A stretch of DNA of 64,000 nucleotides from Plazaster borealis (taxonomy: Eukaryota; Echinodermata; Asteroidea; Forcipulatida; Labidiasteridae). Below the pieces are notes generated by a model. The model saw only the letters and a program-made list of their open reading frames with translations, was not told the DNA's origin and did no database searches. Shown here one piece after another: positions 43,341-54,542 of the stretch; within the stretch, counting starts at the first letter, position 1, and every line of letters begins with the position of its first letter. The stretch covers positions 24,980,526 to 25,044,525 of the forward strand of contig CM037463.1 in NCBI GenBank assembly GCA_021014325.1, written 5' to 3'. Both the position numbers and the translations under genes were made by a program.

Positions 43341-46300
43341 ATGTGCAAGCCAAAGTTTCTCCAGCCTCCCGAGGGTGGCGTGATTGTTGGGCCGAACGGC
43401 TCGGTGCAGTCCCTCCAAAACCTGCAACAGATTCGCAGATATTCTGTAGATGGAAGCCCACTCTCGCCACCACCTCTGGAACTGGACCAAAAGATTTCCA
43501 TCAACCGTAGCAGGAGTGGTTCTCAAGTGATTCCAGTGTTCTCATCTCCTGTTGCAAAACGTGCGAGGAGCCTTTCGCCGTCAGTGAGGAACGTCTCCCC
43601 GAGAGAAGCTTCGCCAAGCCCCACAAGAAGCCTCGCAGTCGCACCTCAACGTCCCGTGGATATCCCCAGTCGCCAATTGCAACCAGAAGGCGGTGATGTG
43701 ACTGCGGTACAGAGAGGCATTGCATCTTGTGCTGGAACGGTGTTCATGTCAATTTTTAGTGAGTTAAAATTCATATTCTCATGACTTATAAGCACTCATT
43801 TAGATGAAATTTCAGATTGACTGTTTTCCTGTAACATTCATCTTTTGTACTTACAAAGATCTTTTTACTATTTTGTGCGTGTCAATTTGTCCTGAGCTGA
43901 AGATCATTAAGAGAATACCGATTGAATTTGAAACGTCGAGTTGTAACACCACCAATTCTTTTCGAATCCACAACTCATTTAGTTGGAGAGGGATTTTTCA
44001 TGTAAATGGTGTTACTGCATAATATAACGAAATACAAGATTGTGTCAAATTTGTTAAATTTAGGACATTTGTGAAAACATTTTTATTACAATTGAATCAA
44101 ATTTCTTTCTAATTTTGTTTTTGTACAGTCTTGCGTTAACACTCTGGAGAAAAAGAACTTCAAAAGTTATTAAGTTTTGGGTTGAACAAAGAAAAATTGA
44201 CCAGAGTGGAATGTGAACCTGCGATCTCCTAATATTAATAATAGGCCGTCAACATAGCCTATATAGGGCTATATATGACTCAGTTGGTAGAGTTCTGGCA
44301 CGTTAGTCTGGAGGTTGCAGGTTAAAATCCCGCTCTTTTTTCAACCCAAAATTAATTACAATTTTCCCAGTCGGTTTCTCTTGTGGTTTATTACTTGATG
44401 AAAGTATAATTTAGATGAACATTTCCACCCGTCTTTTTTTTCTTCTTTTTAAGACAATCTTCTATTCATGATACTTTTCCCATACAGTGACTCCCTTGGA
44501 TGTGGTGAAAGTGAGGCTACAGGCTCAGCAGCAACCCACAACAATCATAAGTAATTATAGCAATTTATTAATAATAAAACTACAATACCAGAATAAACCT
44601 TTATTAATATTATTTCATTTGATTTAACAAAGAGTTAAGATTGAGCTTAACTGCAAATCAATCTAATTAATTGCTAAGCAAAGTGTGATGTCACAATAAA
44701 AATCAAACAACACTTGCTATGGTGATATTGACAACTCATCTTAAGGTGAATCTTTGTGCTTTGTCAAATCGGCCTCTGCATACCTAAATCAATCTTACAG
44801 TGAACTATTTTCTTTATTACATTTTGGGGTTGACCAGAGAAAAATTGACAAGAGCAGGTCTTGAACCTGCGACCTCTGGATTGACGTTGTGGCACTCTAC
44901 CAACTGAGCTATCTAGCCTTTATGTTGGAGGTCTCCCTATTTTTTCAATAACTTTTTTTCAGGGTGCCAGTCAGAAGCCATTCAACCTGTATAACTGCTA
45001 TGGTTTTCTTTATCGCTTGCTACTCAAAAATTATCATTTGATATGCAATAGTTATGCATTCAGTGTCCACAAAACATGACTGAGTCTAAATATTTTGCTG
45101 TTTAAAATTGCTGGAAAAAATTGCTCCCGAGTAATAAAAATGAAACTTAGTAATACTCAAAATTACACAACAAAAGCACCATGGAAAATGTCAGCAACTC
45201 TCTATAAAGTGATGAGAAAACAAAACAGTTTGAAAAACTTTTCTACTCAAAATGATTAATATTTAGAATTAATATATAAAGTAACTGAAAAATAAATGTG
45301 ACACATTTTCCCTCCTAAAAATATTTAAAATCGTCGCATTTTTTCACCAAAAGGAACTTTTCGTCCGATTCCCAAGTGTGGTCTTCCATCGACTCTCAAC
45401 CTTGTTCCCTACAGACGGTTTACCAGCATCCACACGACACATTCACATTCTGCTGTGCTATGCCAGATCCCACCTTCCTACAAACTCAACGGTACTTTGG
45501 TAAGTCATTTCAAAATTACTTTCATTGGTACCACCAAATTAAATACAGAAATTTGTACCTGTGTAACTGTTCACTCAATCAATCGGGGGCCAATTTCTAG
45601 TTGACACTGCTTACCGCCGACACATGATCTTATGGCCCTTAGGATCATGCACAGGGCACCATAAATACAGAATTTTATGGTTAGCAACACCATGAAATTA
45701 GGCCTAGGTCAATTTTGTTTTGACTACTGAACAAATAAATTGTTTCAAAGGTTGAGAATTTGAGATCAATATCAGTCTTGTTTGTGGTTAAAACTTCAAC
45801 ATGATGAAGTGTAAAATTTAACAAAAAATTGTTTGTGGCTAAAACTTCAATATGATGAAGTGTAAAATTTAACAAAAATTACTATGTAAAAATAATATTA
45901 TTTATAAAGGTTTTTTTTGTGTAATATTTTAAAAAAATATTTTCAGCTTGAAATTTTTAAAATATTTTTAAAAGTGAGTCTCCCATTTCCTTTACAATCA
46001 GGATGCCTTCGCCAAGATAGTTCAGAATGAGAGCTGGTGCAGACTGTGGAGTGGGTTTGCTCCTGCATTGTAAGTCAATCCAAATCATTCCATAATAGTA
46101 AAGTAAAACAAAAACTTCTTTGTCAACCACTATGAAAAACATAAACAAGATAGGATAAATCAATGATGAACAAAATTGATAATAATCTGTAATGAAAATT
46201 CAGAGGATCTGAATTCAACCCTTACAGACGAGGCAGTTTGGCCAGCTTGTGGCATCAACCCCCCCATATCCTCTCTCCTATTGATCACTCCACACCAAAT

Positions 46301-49268
46301 TGTTTGGATTTTTAGATAACAATCATACAGTGCAATCTCTATATAATGTAAGATTTTATGTTTTCTTCCTTGAGTTGTTTACAAATCAGGCCTACAGGAA
46401 GTCTTAGTGGTTCTTTTGTAAACATGTGATGTCACAGGTCACATGGTCTATTGAAACTCGCTCAGTAATCATTACTAATAATCGTTCAACTTTTCTCTCT
46501 GATCATTAAAAAAAAACTCTACTCCATTTTTACTCTCCCAGGTTGATGCGCATTCCATCAAATGTCATCTATTTCTCCATTTATGAGCAACTTAAATCGG
46601 CAATGGGCTTCCAGCAAGGCAAAACAGACAAGAAAAACAACTTCCTTATAACTCTGTCTGCAAGTGGCACTGCTAAAGGTAACAGTCCATAGAAGTACAA
46701 GGGTCATCACCCAGATAGAGAAAAAAGAAAATGTTTCTGTTGTTTGTTCCAAAACAAAAAAGCCTTATGGTGAACAAAAATGTAGTAGCTATTGACATTC
46801 AAAGTTAGAATGCGAACGTGAAACTAAACAAAATGAGAGTTGAAGCATCTTCTAGTTGAATGACATTCAAATAATTATCTTCAATTCTTCCATTTCTAAG
46901 GAAATATTGTCTGTTTATCTTTCTCTGCAGCTATTTCAGTTACGAGTATCAGCCCTCTTGAGATGATACGGACCAAGATGCAGTCAGAGCCCTTGTCCTA
47001 CGCCCAGCTCTCTAACTGTCTCAAGCGTGCCGTTAAGACGGAGGGTTTCTCCTCATTGTGGAGGGGGCTTGGCCCCATGCTAAGCCGAGATGTCATGTAT
47101 GCAGGTGAGTAACCACTCCAGAAAGATGGTTTGCATGTCATTCATGAAGGGGGCAGTTCTGTCTTGATGAACGGGATGTGGGGGTACTCCAAGGATTAGT
47201 AACTATTTCATAGAGATAGCCCCAAAGCAAACTGTAGGCCAGCTGTCAATGCACTTGAGCCAAATTCAAGTCTTGCCTCTGCCTTTCTCTTAGTGATGAA
47301 CATTTTGTATGCGAGTGTTTGGGCGGAGGTCACCAGGTATTTGGGAGGACTATAAGTTTTTCACTTACAGTGGTGACCAGGACCCGAATTATCTTCACTG
47401 CATACCACAGAATTCTGTCCTTACAGCACCCTGAAAAGCAAGTAACCCCAAGAGTTAGAAGCGCAGAATTCTGCATTAAGCAAAGGAGCAATAGATGCAA
47501 TGCCCTTGGAAGATCAAAGAGTGAATCAGACCACTAGCATTAACAATGTTTTAATACTTCTTGCCCTTCCTTGAAAATGTTGGTGTATTACAAAACCGCA
47601 GTCATGAAACACAAATTTGTCAAGAGTAGATTTTATGGCTTAGTAGCTGTGAAAAATTGCTGGGGAAAAAACCCAATGTTGGGCCATGCCAGTTATGGTG
47701 AGGATCAACCTTTTAATGACAGCAGATCAGACTTTGAATTGAAGAGGTGGCAATTTGCCCCTGGAAAAGTTTTGTTGTTCTTTTTTTTATGAGGAAAATG
47801 TTAGTTTCTTCTGGAGCTTTACATAGGGCCAAATGGCAAAAACAGGGGGATTGGTTAATTCGAGGCCTGACAAGTAAATCAGCAGCAGAAGCAAAGATGA
47901 ATCCTTTTAAAAAAAGCTTTTTATTATTGTTTTGTTCTGCAGCTTGCTGCTGTTGTTTCTACACCGTTTGATGTTGTGAAAACTCATAAGCAGATCTCCA
48001 TCGGGAAGGCCCCCACTGGCACCGGTGAGTATTAGTCAACAAAGTTGTGTTTGCAAAAAGTAATTATTAATATCCATACTTGAATGAGAGATAAAACTAA
48101 ATTCTTTAAAATTTGATTGAAATTAAGCCATATCAAGTAATAAACCACAAGGGAAACTGACTGGGTAAATTTCAAATAATTTTGGGTTGAAAAAAGAAAA
48201 ACTTGATTTGAGTGGGGCTTGAACCTGCGACCTCCGGATCAACTTGCCGGCGGTCTACCAACTGAGTGATCTAGCCCTAATATTGGCAGTCGCCCTATTT
48301 TGTCAATATCTTTGTTTGGGGTGCCAGTCAGAAGCCATTCAACCAGTGAGAAAAAAACGAACATAATTGTTTGGCTGATGCGCCAAACACCTAAAATACT
48401 TTTCTATAATTTTTGTTTTCAATTTGTTTTAAAAATATGAAATGGCACACTGTCAATAGTCCTGAAACATATTTAAATGAGTTGCATTTTTGTTGTTGTT
48501 TCCTGATGTCATATATAGGTGGTGATGGCCCACGTGGTAGAGCAAGTAGTTTTTCCATCATGAAGAGAATCTTTGCTCAATCTGGTGTTAAGGGACTCTT
48601 TGCTGGTAAGAATAACCCTACGATCCAGCCCTTTTCATATCCATGGCTTCAGCTTCAGTTTAGTTGATAACATATATATTTAATACAGGGTTTCAAACAG
48701 GTGGGCAGAGTCAGAGCCAAAGCCAAAGGCAAAGCTGTGGTTTCAAACAATTGGTCTGCGACTCTTGAAAGCTTTTATTTTTGGAATCGACCCAACTCTT
48801 TCGATCTGACCTTTATTCTTGCAAGACATTTTTTTATTTTTATATTCATCAAAAGTTTCAGAAAAATTAGATTTTTTTTGTATGTGGGGGTTGCTGTTGA
48901 TATTTACCTTAAAAGTGATTGAATTCTAATCACCACCCAGGAGTTAAATGGGGATCTATGAGGGTAAAAATTGTTGATAGGAATGATTAGCAAGCTGTCC
49001 GCCAGTTAATTTAGCCTGCTGGTGCTGCATACTCCAAAGGAGTTGAGATGGTTTCAGGAATGCTTCTAGGGCCCAATGAACAGGGTTAGTAATAGTGTAA
49101 GGCACTTTGATGCATTGTATAAAAGTTCCTAGTAAATGCCAAGTATTATTATTTCTAGGTACCGTGCCACGCATTTGTAAAGGGGCGCCCTCTAGTGCCA
49201 TCCTCATCACAACATATGAGGTCAGTATCTCTCTCTTCAAAAAATACAACCTGGAGAATGGATATTAG
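43341..49268 (+). CDS. SLC25A40: mitochondrial carrier, SLC25A39/SLC25A40 type (nine exons found, one apparently missing)
   Basis: SLC25A39/40 carriers of the inner mitochondrial membrane support glutathione import (family knowledge). Exons found: 43341-43758, 44488-44550, 45354-45499, 46002-46069, 46542-46678, 46931-47104, 47943-48024, 48519-48605, 49159-49268. The three carrier signatures are TPLDVVKVRLQ, SPLEMIRTKMQ and TPFDVVKTHKQ. Joins such as NGTL-DAFAKIV fit the family well. The exon ending at 47104 leaves phase 1, whereas the one starting at 47943 needs phase 0. The ~38 residues that form helix 5 in relatives (a YW..YE-type segment) are absent from 47105-47942. Either that exon is lost or the assembly has dropped it. 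The N-terminus has a ~115-residue Ser/Pro/Arg-rich extension not found in human members. ATG 43341 lies right after a probable acceptor. SLC25A39 versus 40 is not settled. Confidence 0.87.
44165..44400. mobile_element. tRNA-derived SINE pair in inverted arrangement (carrier intron 1)
   Basis: The left part has 'gtgaacctgcgatctcc', the complement of a B box. The right part has 'gactcagttggtagagttc' (A box) and 'ggaggttgcaggttaaaatc' (B box). Both ends carry 'ttttgggttgaa' and 'ttcaacccaaaat', so it looks like two SINE pieces joined in opposite orientations. Confidence 0.65.
44815..44995 (-). mobile_element. tRNA-derived SINE, minus orientation (carrier intron 2)
   Basis: Read on the minus strand it has 'tagctcagttggtagagtgc' and 'gaggtcgcaggttcaagacc', the A and B boxes at tRNA spacing. 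The flank 'gggtgccagtcagaagccat' is shared with the copy at 48170-48350. Confidence 0.75.
48170..48350 (-). mobile_element. tRNA-derived SINE, minus orientation (carrier intron 7)
   Basis: The minus strand carries 'tagatcactcagttggtaga' and 'gaggtcgcaggttcaagccc'. The body and 'ggggtgccagtcagaagcca' flank match 44815-44995. This makes three related insertions in a single gene. Confidence 0.75.
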
Positions 49269-50354
49269 AAACGACACGCAGACTAAACGCACAACAACGA
49301 TGAAACAATAAGCCTAACGATCCCCGTGCCTTAACGATGAAGTCGCGCTACAAGTCCAAGGAGTTGAGGCTGTGGGGGAATATGTGTAAAGAGCCAGAAG
49401 AGTTAGTCAGGCGTGGGATTTTCTCATAAGCTTATCCTGGTTTCAGATTTTTTCAAAACTTCTTGAGCCTTCAAAGTTTCTTGCAAGAAGTAAAGCAATC
49501 ACCAAATGGGAAAGAAATAGTCCATATTGTGTTCAAACCTGTAGTTGCAGTTTTGGTGATGCACAGAGTCTTTAAACCTCCTGAATTCGAACATCTGGGA
49601 GGTTCTGGGTCTAGAATAAGGGGTAACCCTAGGCCCCGCAATCATTTTCAGGAACATTTAGATTTGGCACATCTCATTCTTGGTTAGTATTTTTGAGTTG
49701 ATGCTGAATCGTTGTTCTTTGAAACAATACACATCCTGGTATTCGATAGAACTCTTGAAACTTATTTTGGCGAATCTACCTAAACCAACAAGTTGTTCAC
49801 GTTACTTGTTGGCTGTTCTGAAAGCCTGTGTAATGCTTGTTTTAATTTTGAGTTTTGAGACTCTTTATTAGGTAAACTTATGAGCTGTTTGTCTCGATTT
49901 GATCTGGCCAAACTTTGAGATGTTCCATTTCACTTGAACATCTTGGGCTTATGATGGCTGGTGAATCACAGGCAGATGTTCAAGGTTCAAGCCATTGCCA
50001 ACAAATATTGTTCTTGGACTGTTGACAAGTACTCTTTCAGCTTTTTAATAAATCTTTCAACAACTTGATGAATTTCTTTTGAAAAACTAATTCTTATTAG
50101 AGTTCAAAATTTATAACTTTTTTACCTTTTTCAAATTACTTGTTAGATGTTTTACTGGTGTTCAAGAAAATTTGATGTATATATGTTCTAATTTGTCTTG
50201 GCTGATTTTTCAGTGTAATATCGGCTGACTACTACAGTGAAAATTTGTGTAAAAAGTCTAAATATTTACCAACTAAATACTGGATGATTCATAGATGAGA
50301 ACTCAAGTAAAAAAGTTGTGTGCTTTATTGACCTGTATGTTGAAGGCGACCATT

Positions 50355-50723
50355 AAAGGTTCTGTATACGTTTGGTAATGACTGAAAATTAATGGCAATA
50401 AAAACTTACTTGGTAAGACGTACAGCAGTTTTGGACAGTATAATGCATTTTGAGAAACTTTTCACTTCGAAATGGAAAAAGATGTGTCTTTTTATCCCCC
50501 AGAATTTGAATCTGAGAAGTGTTACTGTCTCAGATTATGTATTCCAATTGCAGATTATTCTTCCTGCGTGGACATAAGCGCTCCAGATTTTCGGCAATAT
50601 CTCGAAAACGCTACCACCTTTTGAAATTAAATGTTCACATGTTAATTTGATGGTATATATCTACACTAGATATGATTGAAAAAAACAATGGGTTCCAGCT
50701 ACCAAACGTATACAGACCCTTTA
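50355..50723. mobile_element. MITE, 'cgtttggta' family, copy in the probable carrier 3' UTR
   Basis: It starts 'ctgtatacgtttggtaatga' and ends 'taccaaacgtatacag', a near-perfect terminal inverted repeat. The interior aligns with 553-890. It lies between the carrier stop codon (49268) and a likely polyadenylation signal (about 51188). Confidence 0.85.
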
Positions 50724-51184
50724 TGACCCACAGGTATAGTGTGAGGTTGGACCGTAAAAGAACTTAATTTCCTCACTGAGTTCGTAAAACAAAAAATGAA
50801 ATTTAACTGTTAAGTGAATTCAATTCAACTTATTTTATTGATGGATTCGGGGCATTATATTTTATTTCAAATTTAAAAAGGAGTTTGTAAAATGGCTTTG
50901 ATTGAGATGGTGTAAACCGTTTCTGGCACTGGTAAAGTCATGTTTATTAGTTTTTTTATGAACTAGTTGGAAAACTTTTTGTGTTAAAATATTCTTTGGT
51001 ATTTGATATTCTGTTTTAGGAATTTTGTCTTTTTTGATGTAGTGTAGTTTAATAACAGATAGCTAGAACTTGAACAGTGTTGAAATGTCAATACGTGTTT
51101 TGTATGTGATGTTTCAGTCTTTTCTTACATTTAAAAAGTAATGTTTAAACAGACTTTGAATTTTGAGCAATTTGTTGAACTATC

Positions 51185-51205
51185 ATGAATAAATGCAATA
51201 AATGT
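51185..51205 (+). terminator. candidate polyadenylation signals of the SLC25A39/40-like gene
   Basis: Two AATAAA hexamers occur 11 bp apart in 'gaataaatgcaataaatg', followed by a T-rich stretch. If used, the 3' UTR is about 1.9 kb and includes the MITE. Confidence 0.45.
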
Positions 51206-52116
51206 TGACATTTTCATCAAAGTATTTTTGTTTCCGAATTGGCTTTATTCTTCAAATCTTGAGTCATAAAATCTGGAAATAAAAATTGTATGGAAAGTTA
51301 GAGAAAATGACGAGGTCAGAGACATTACCAGGGATGAGAAATTTCAGACTTTTTAATGTCTGCCTACATTATGAAAAAACATCTGTTATTTTCTTCAGAT
51401 AAAAATAAATCTTACTCTTTGATGACTGTTGGATACTGTTTCCAGAAGCTCCTTGCAATCTATAACTCCAGGGGTTACTAATAAGTGGAAATGTCATCAT
51501 TTCAACTTGGGCCCTACCATAAAATTTGGATCCAAGCTGTAATACGCGATTTACGGCTGCCGAATATAATGTTACTCATCGAACGAGGGCGCAATTTATT
51601 AATGTCTTGATTTGAATAAAACAAAATTGTTTGGGAAATACTTACAGAGTCACTGTCATTCAATCAACAGACAGCGACCTCTTTAACGAATACAATTCAC
51701 AATATCAGATGACTAGTCTGAGCGAGTCAAACAAACATAAATATATATTTGTATTTGAAAGGAGCCTGAACACCACGTGCCAACTGTGCGTTAATGACGT
51801 AGGTATAGATAACATCATAAAGATTACAATTTCATGGAGTGATGAACAATAATTATAGCCTATATTAAATTCATGCTTTCAAGACAAAGCTATACAAACA
51901 GGGAAATATGCTCCCATCAGATAAAAACAGTTCACCCGCATCTGTAAGATTGTTACATTAAATAGGGACTTGTATGTACCTTGTACCTGCCAATTAATGT
52001 TAGATCTTGTCTTTGTACCACAACATTCAAATCTCTTCTCAAAACCAGGTTTTCAAGGACTAATTTTGTTGTGTCTGTTTTTCTTTGTTTTGTTTTTGTT
52101 TTGTTTTTGGTTTTTA

Positions 52117-52197
52117 CTGCGCCTTGAACACCCAGCAGGGTGGATATGTGCGCATTACAAGTCTTATTATTATTATTATTTATTTATTTAGTAATTC
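52117..52197 (+). mobile_element. LINE/SINE 3' tail
   Basis: 'gcgccttgaacacccagcag' and 'ggatatgtgcgcattacaag' followed by (tta)n resemble the tails at 13660-13735 and 20338-20405. This suggests a SINE mobilised by the same LINE machinery. Confidence 0.6.
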
Positions 52198-52479
52198 GCT
52201 TGACTCATTTATCTTACATTATTGGTTTCTCCTGATTGCCAAAAATATTGAAAAGATTTGCAAAGTTTAAGCCTACTTAATCATTTTTAACAGGCCACCA
52301 AAATAACCTTGACAGTTCAAACACTGTGACATCATGCCGAGCAGGCCTACATAATTGCCACAAACAATTCACATTATTTTGCTGAGTTCAATGACTTTAA
52401 TTTGTTGTTTCGTTGAGGAAACCGGGTCTATTTATTCTGCTTTACAATGGTTGACTTAAAGTTCATGCAAGGTTCACGA

Positions 52480-52770
52480 TTAAAACTCGACCAGCAGGCA
52501 GGGTGCGAGCGGGTTGAAGAGAACAAGGCCGTCCCTGGCCCGGGAGCATCCGGGCTGAGCCCCGGTGTGAGACTGAGGTCGGCCTGGTTGCGTGCAGGTG
52601 GTTTCGGTGACTAGAAACGTATAATATGCTATCTTACTACCATTTGTGGAAATATTTAAAGAACACCCCCCCCCCCAAAAAAAAAAACAAAAAAAAAAAA
52701 CACAAAAAACAAACAAACCAAAAACACAAAAAAACCCAAACCAAAACCAAACAAACCCCCAAAACACGGT
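52480..52770. repeat. GC-rich patch followed by a C-tract and A-rich low-complexity tract
   Basis: Bases 52495-52610 are markedly GC-rich ('cctggcccgggagcatccgg'), unlike the rest of the window. From 52665 there is a C-run followed by about 100 bp of A with scattered C. The patch may be part of a retroelement read on the minus strand, but I do not recognise it. Confidence 0.5.
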
Positions 52771-54542
52771 TGAAGTAGAAATTTGAAGGCGTCCAGGATC
52801 TCCCAAGTCTATCTTTTCAGTTTTTTTCCACCTGATATTTTTTTGGGACAAAATAGAAGGGTTAGGCCCCCTAATGGAGTTAGGTTCATGAGACGATTAA
52901 GACGCAGTTCAATGAGTGACGATAATTCTTCATTTCAGGTGTGTTTAATTTCTATAAAGTGGGTTGGGGTCAGATTTAGTTTAGAAAGTCTCTCAATAAA
53001 ATACACCAACACCTGCAGCTGTTCCCGACCTCCGTCTGGGATAGCCAATAAAAATCACATGGTCGACTGGTTGACTTCTGTTTTCTTTATTTTAGAATTT
53101 TGTCTGGCCTGTTGGACTGCATCAATATCTCATGGGAATGTGATAAACAAGATGGAGGATTCCCATCTCTAGTGAGGGTAGAACTTCCAAATAAACGGTA
53201 ACTATAGGGGCTTGCAATCCTGGTATTTGACCAAATCAAACTTCTCCAACAAAATCCTTAATGTTATAAGTGTTTTGAAATTAATACTTTGCCGACGACC
53301 CACCTCTTCTTTGGTCTATCAGAAAGGAAAAACGTTGATGTGGGACCGACAATCTGTCATTAGTTTGTCGACCTTTCGATCGACAGTCTCCTTTGTCGCC
53401 AAGATGATGCATTCGAAAGGTATTTTTCCCGAATCTATATAACTTCAAATGTTTTATTGTTTTTGTTGATTACTCATGCTATAATTGCTGTTATTTTCCT
53501 GAAGTTGTCAATTTGAGTCAATAATTTTGTACAACCAATGAGTTGTCGTGTAGATTAAAACAAGTTCAAGTTTTAACTATATGGTCTTTCACTGTCAAAC
53601 GTTTTTCCCATGAACACTGAGACAATTCCAAGTGGTGATTTTACAATTCAATATCCACATGGGGCCTACTCCATGGTCAACTCGACATGGGTGTACATTA
53701 TTTCCGGTGGATATAAGTGAAAGGTCGATTCAACGTCCACTCATTACAGTTTCTACTTTCCAAAAACAAAACCCTCATTAAAGCGCATTGTCTATTAGGG
53801 CTATAACCGTCACAACAGTACTATATGCGGTTTGAGTGAGTCTGAAACAGGATGTATGTGCTGTGAGATACGTGGCTTGACAATGCGATTGTTTTATTAT
53901 TACAATGCAAAGTAACTTTTTACCGGTTGGTACCTATGACCCATCTCGTACGTAGTACAGCACTAAGTCATTGTCATTTCTTTCTAATGTATGGATGGTG
54001 AATCTCTTCTCTAACTGTACTGCCGAGATCCATTGCAGTGTAACGTGGCTAATCGGGCTTCATTTAGATTTACTTGGTTTCGTTCTGCTGTCAACGGCTC
54101 TTTGAACTGGTGAACTCTATGAGTGGAAAGTGAAGTTTTAATACATTCTGATGCATGACTATAACACCAAGTGAATATCCGCCCGATTCAGCTTTTACAG
54201 TGTTGTGATTGATCGCAAATGCAAGAATTGTCATATCTTTGCTGCGGACGAAACATATTATTTGTCTTCTCACAGGCGTCAATTTCGTCACAGTGCCGGC
54301 ACAGGTTTTGTCTCCAGTCAGCCAGTTGGTTTTATCTCAAACTTACACAAACTCCTCAAACATAGGCGCAGTAGCATTGTAATCATTGGCCAGTACACCA
54401 AGCTTCATATCAGCTGCATTGAAATATCACAAACTGAACGTCTTCTTATAATAGTATAGTAGCAGAGTGTCGTACATTTTGTTGCAAATCTTGCGTGAGG
54501 TTGACTCTTCTGCATCTTTGCCTCATCACCAAAGAAAACAAG

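Larger units (their letters stand above)
49269..54542. other. region between the carrier gene and the Ig-domain gene
   Basis: The first ~1.9 kb is probably carrier 3' UTR. Beyond 51.2 kb I see the retroelement tail and low-complexity tract listed separately, plus otherwise unremarkable AT-rich sequence. Several open frames of 60-130 codons (e.g. 52783-53172, 53212-53442) have no recognisable domain, signal peptide or splice context. Confidence 0.5.

Noticed and set aside
43256..43784. Several overlapping minus-strand frames of 60-80 codons opposite carrier exon 1
   Set aside because: They are antisense shadows of a GC-richer coding exon, with no start context or domain.
44259..44335. Functional tRNA genes in the carrier introns (44.3, 44.9 and 48.2 kb)
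   Set aside because: All share non-tRNA flanks with each other and have mismatched stems, so they are SINE copies.
45376..45499. Carrier exon 3 beginning at the CAG before 45412 and ending at GTACTT (45491)
   Set aside because: That choice keeps a frame but yields an unrelated sequence. Starting at 45354 and ending at the strong GTAAGT (45500) gives NGTL-DAFAKIV, as in the family.
52783..53172. A 129-codon plus-strand frame as a gene
   Set aside because: It has no recognisable domain, biased low-complexity neighbours, and no matching splice sites or partner exons.
54495..54542. N-terminal 16 codons (MRLTLLHLCL...) upstream of the Ig-domain gene ATG
   Set aside because: The first codon is GTG, not ATG. 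The ATG at 54543 has a better context and is followed by a proper signal peptide.
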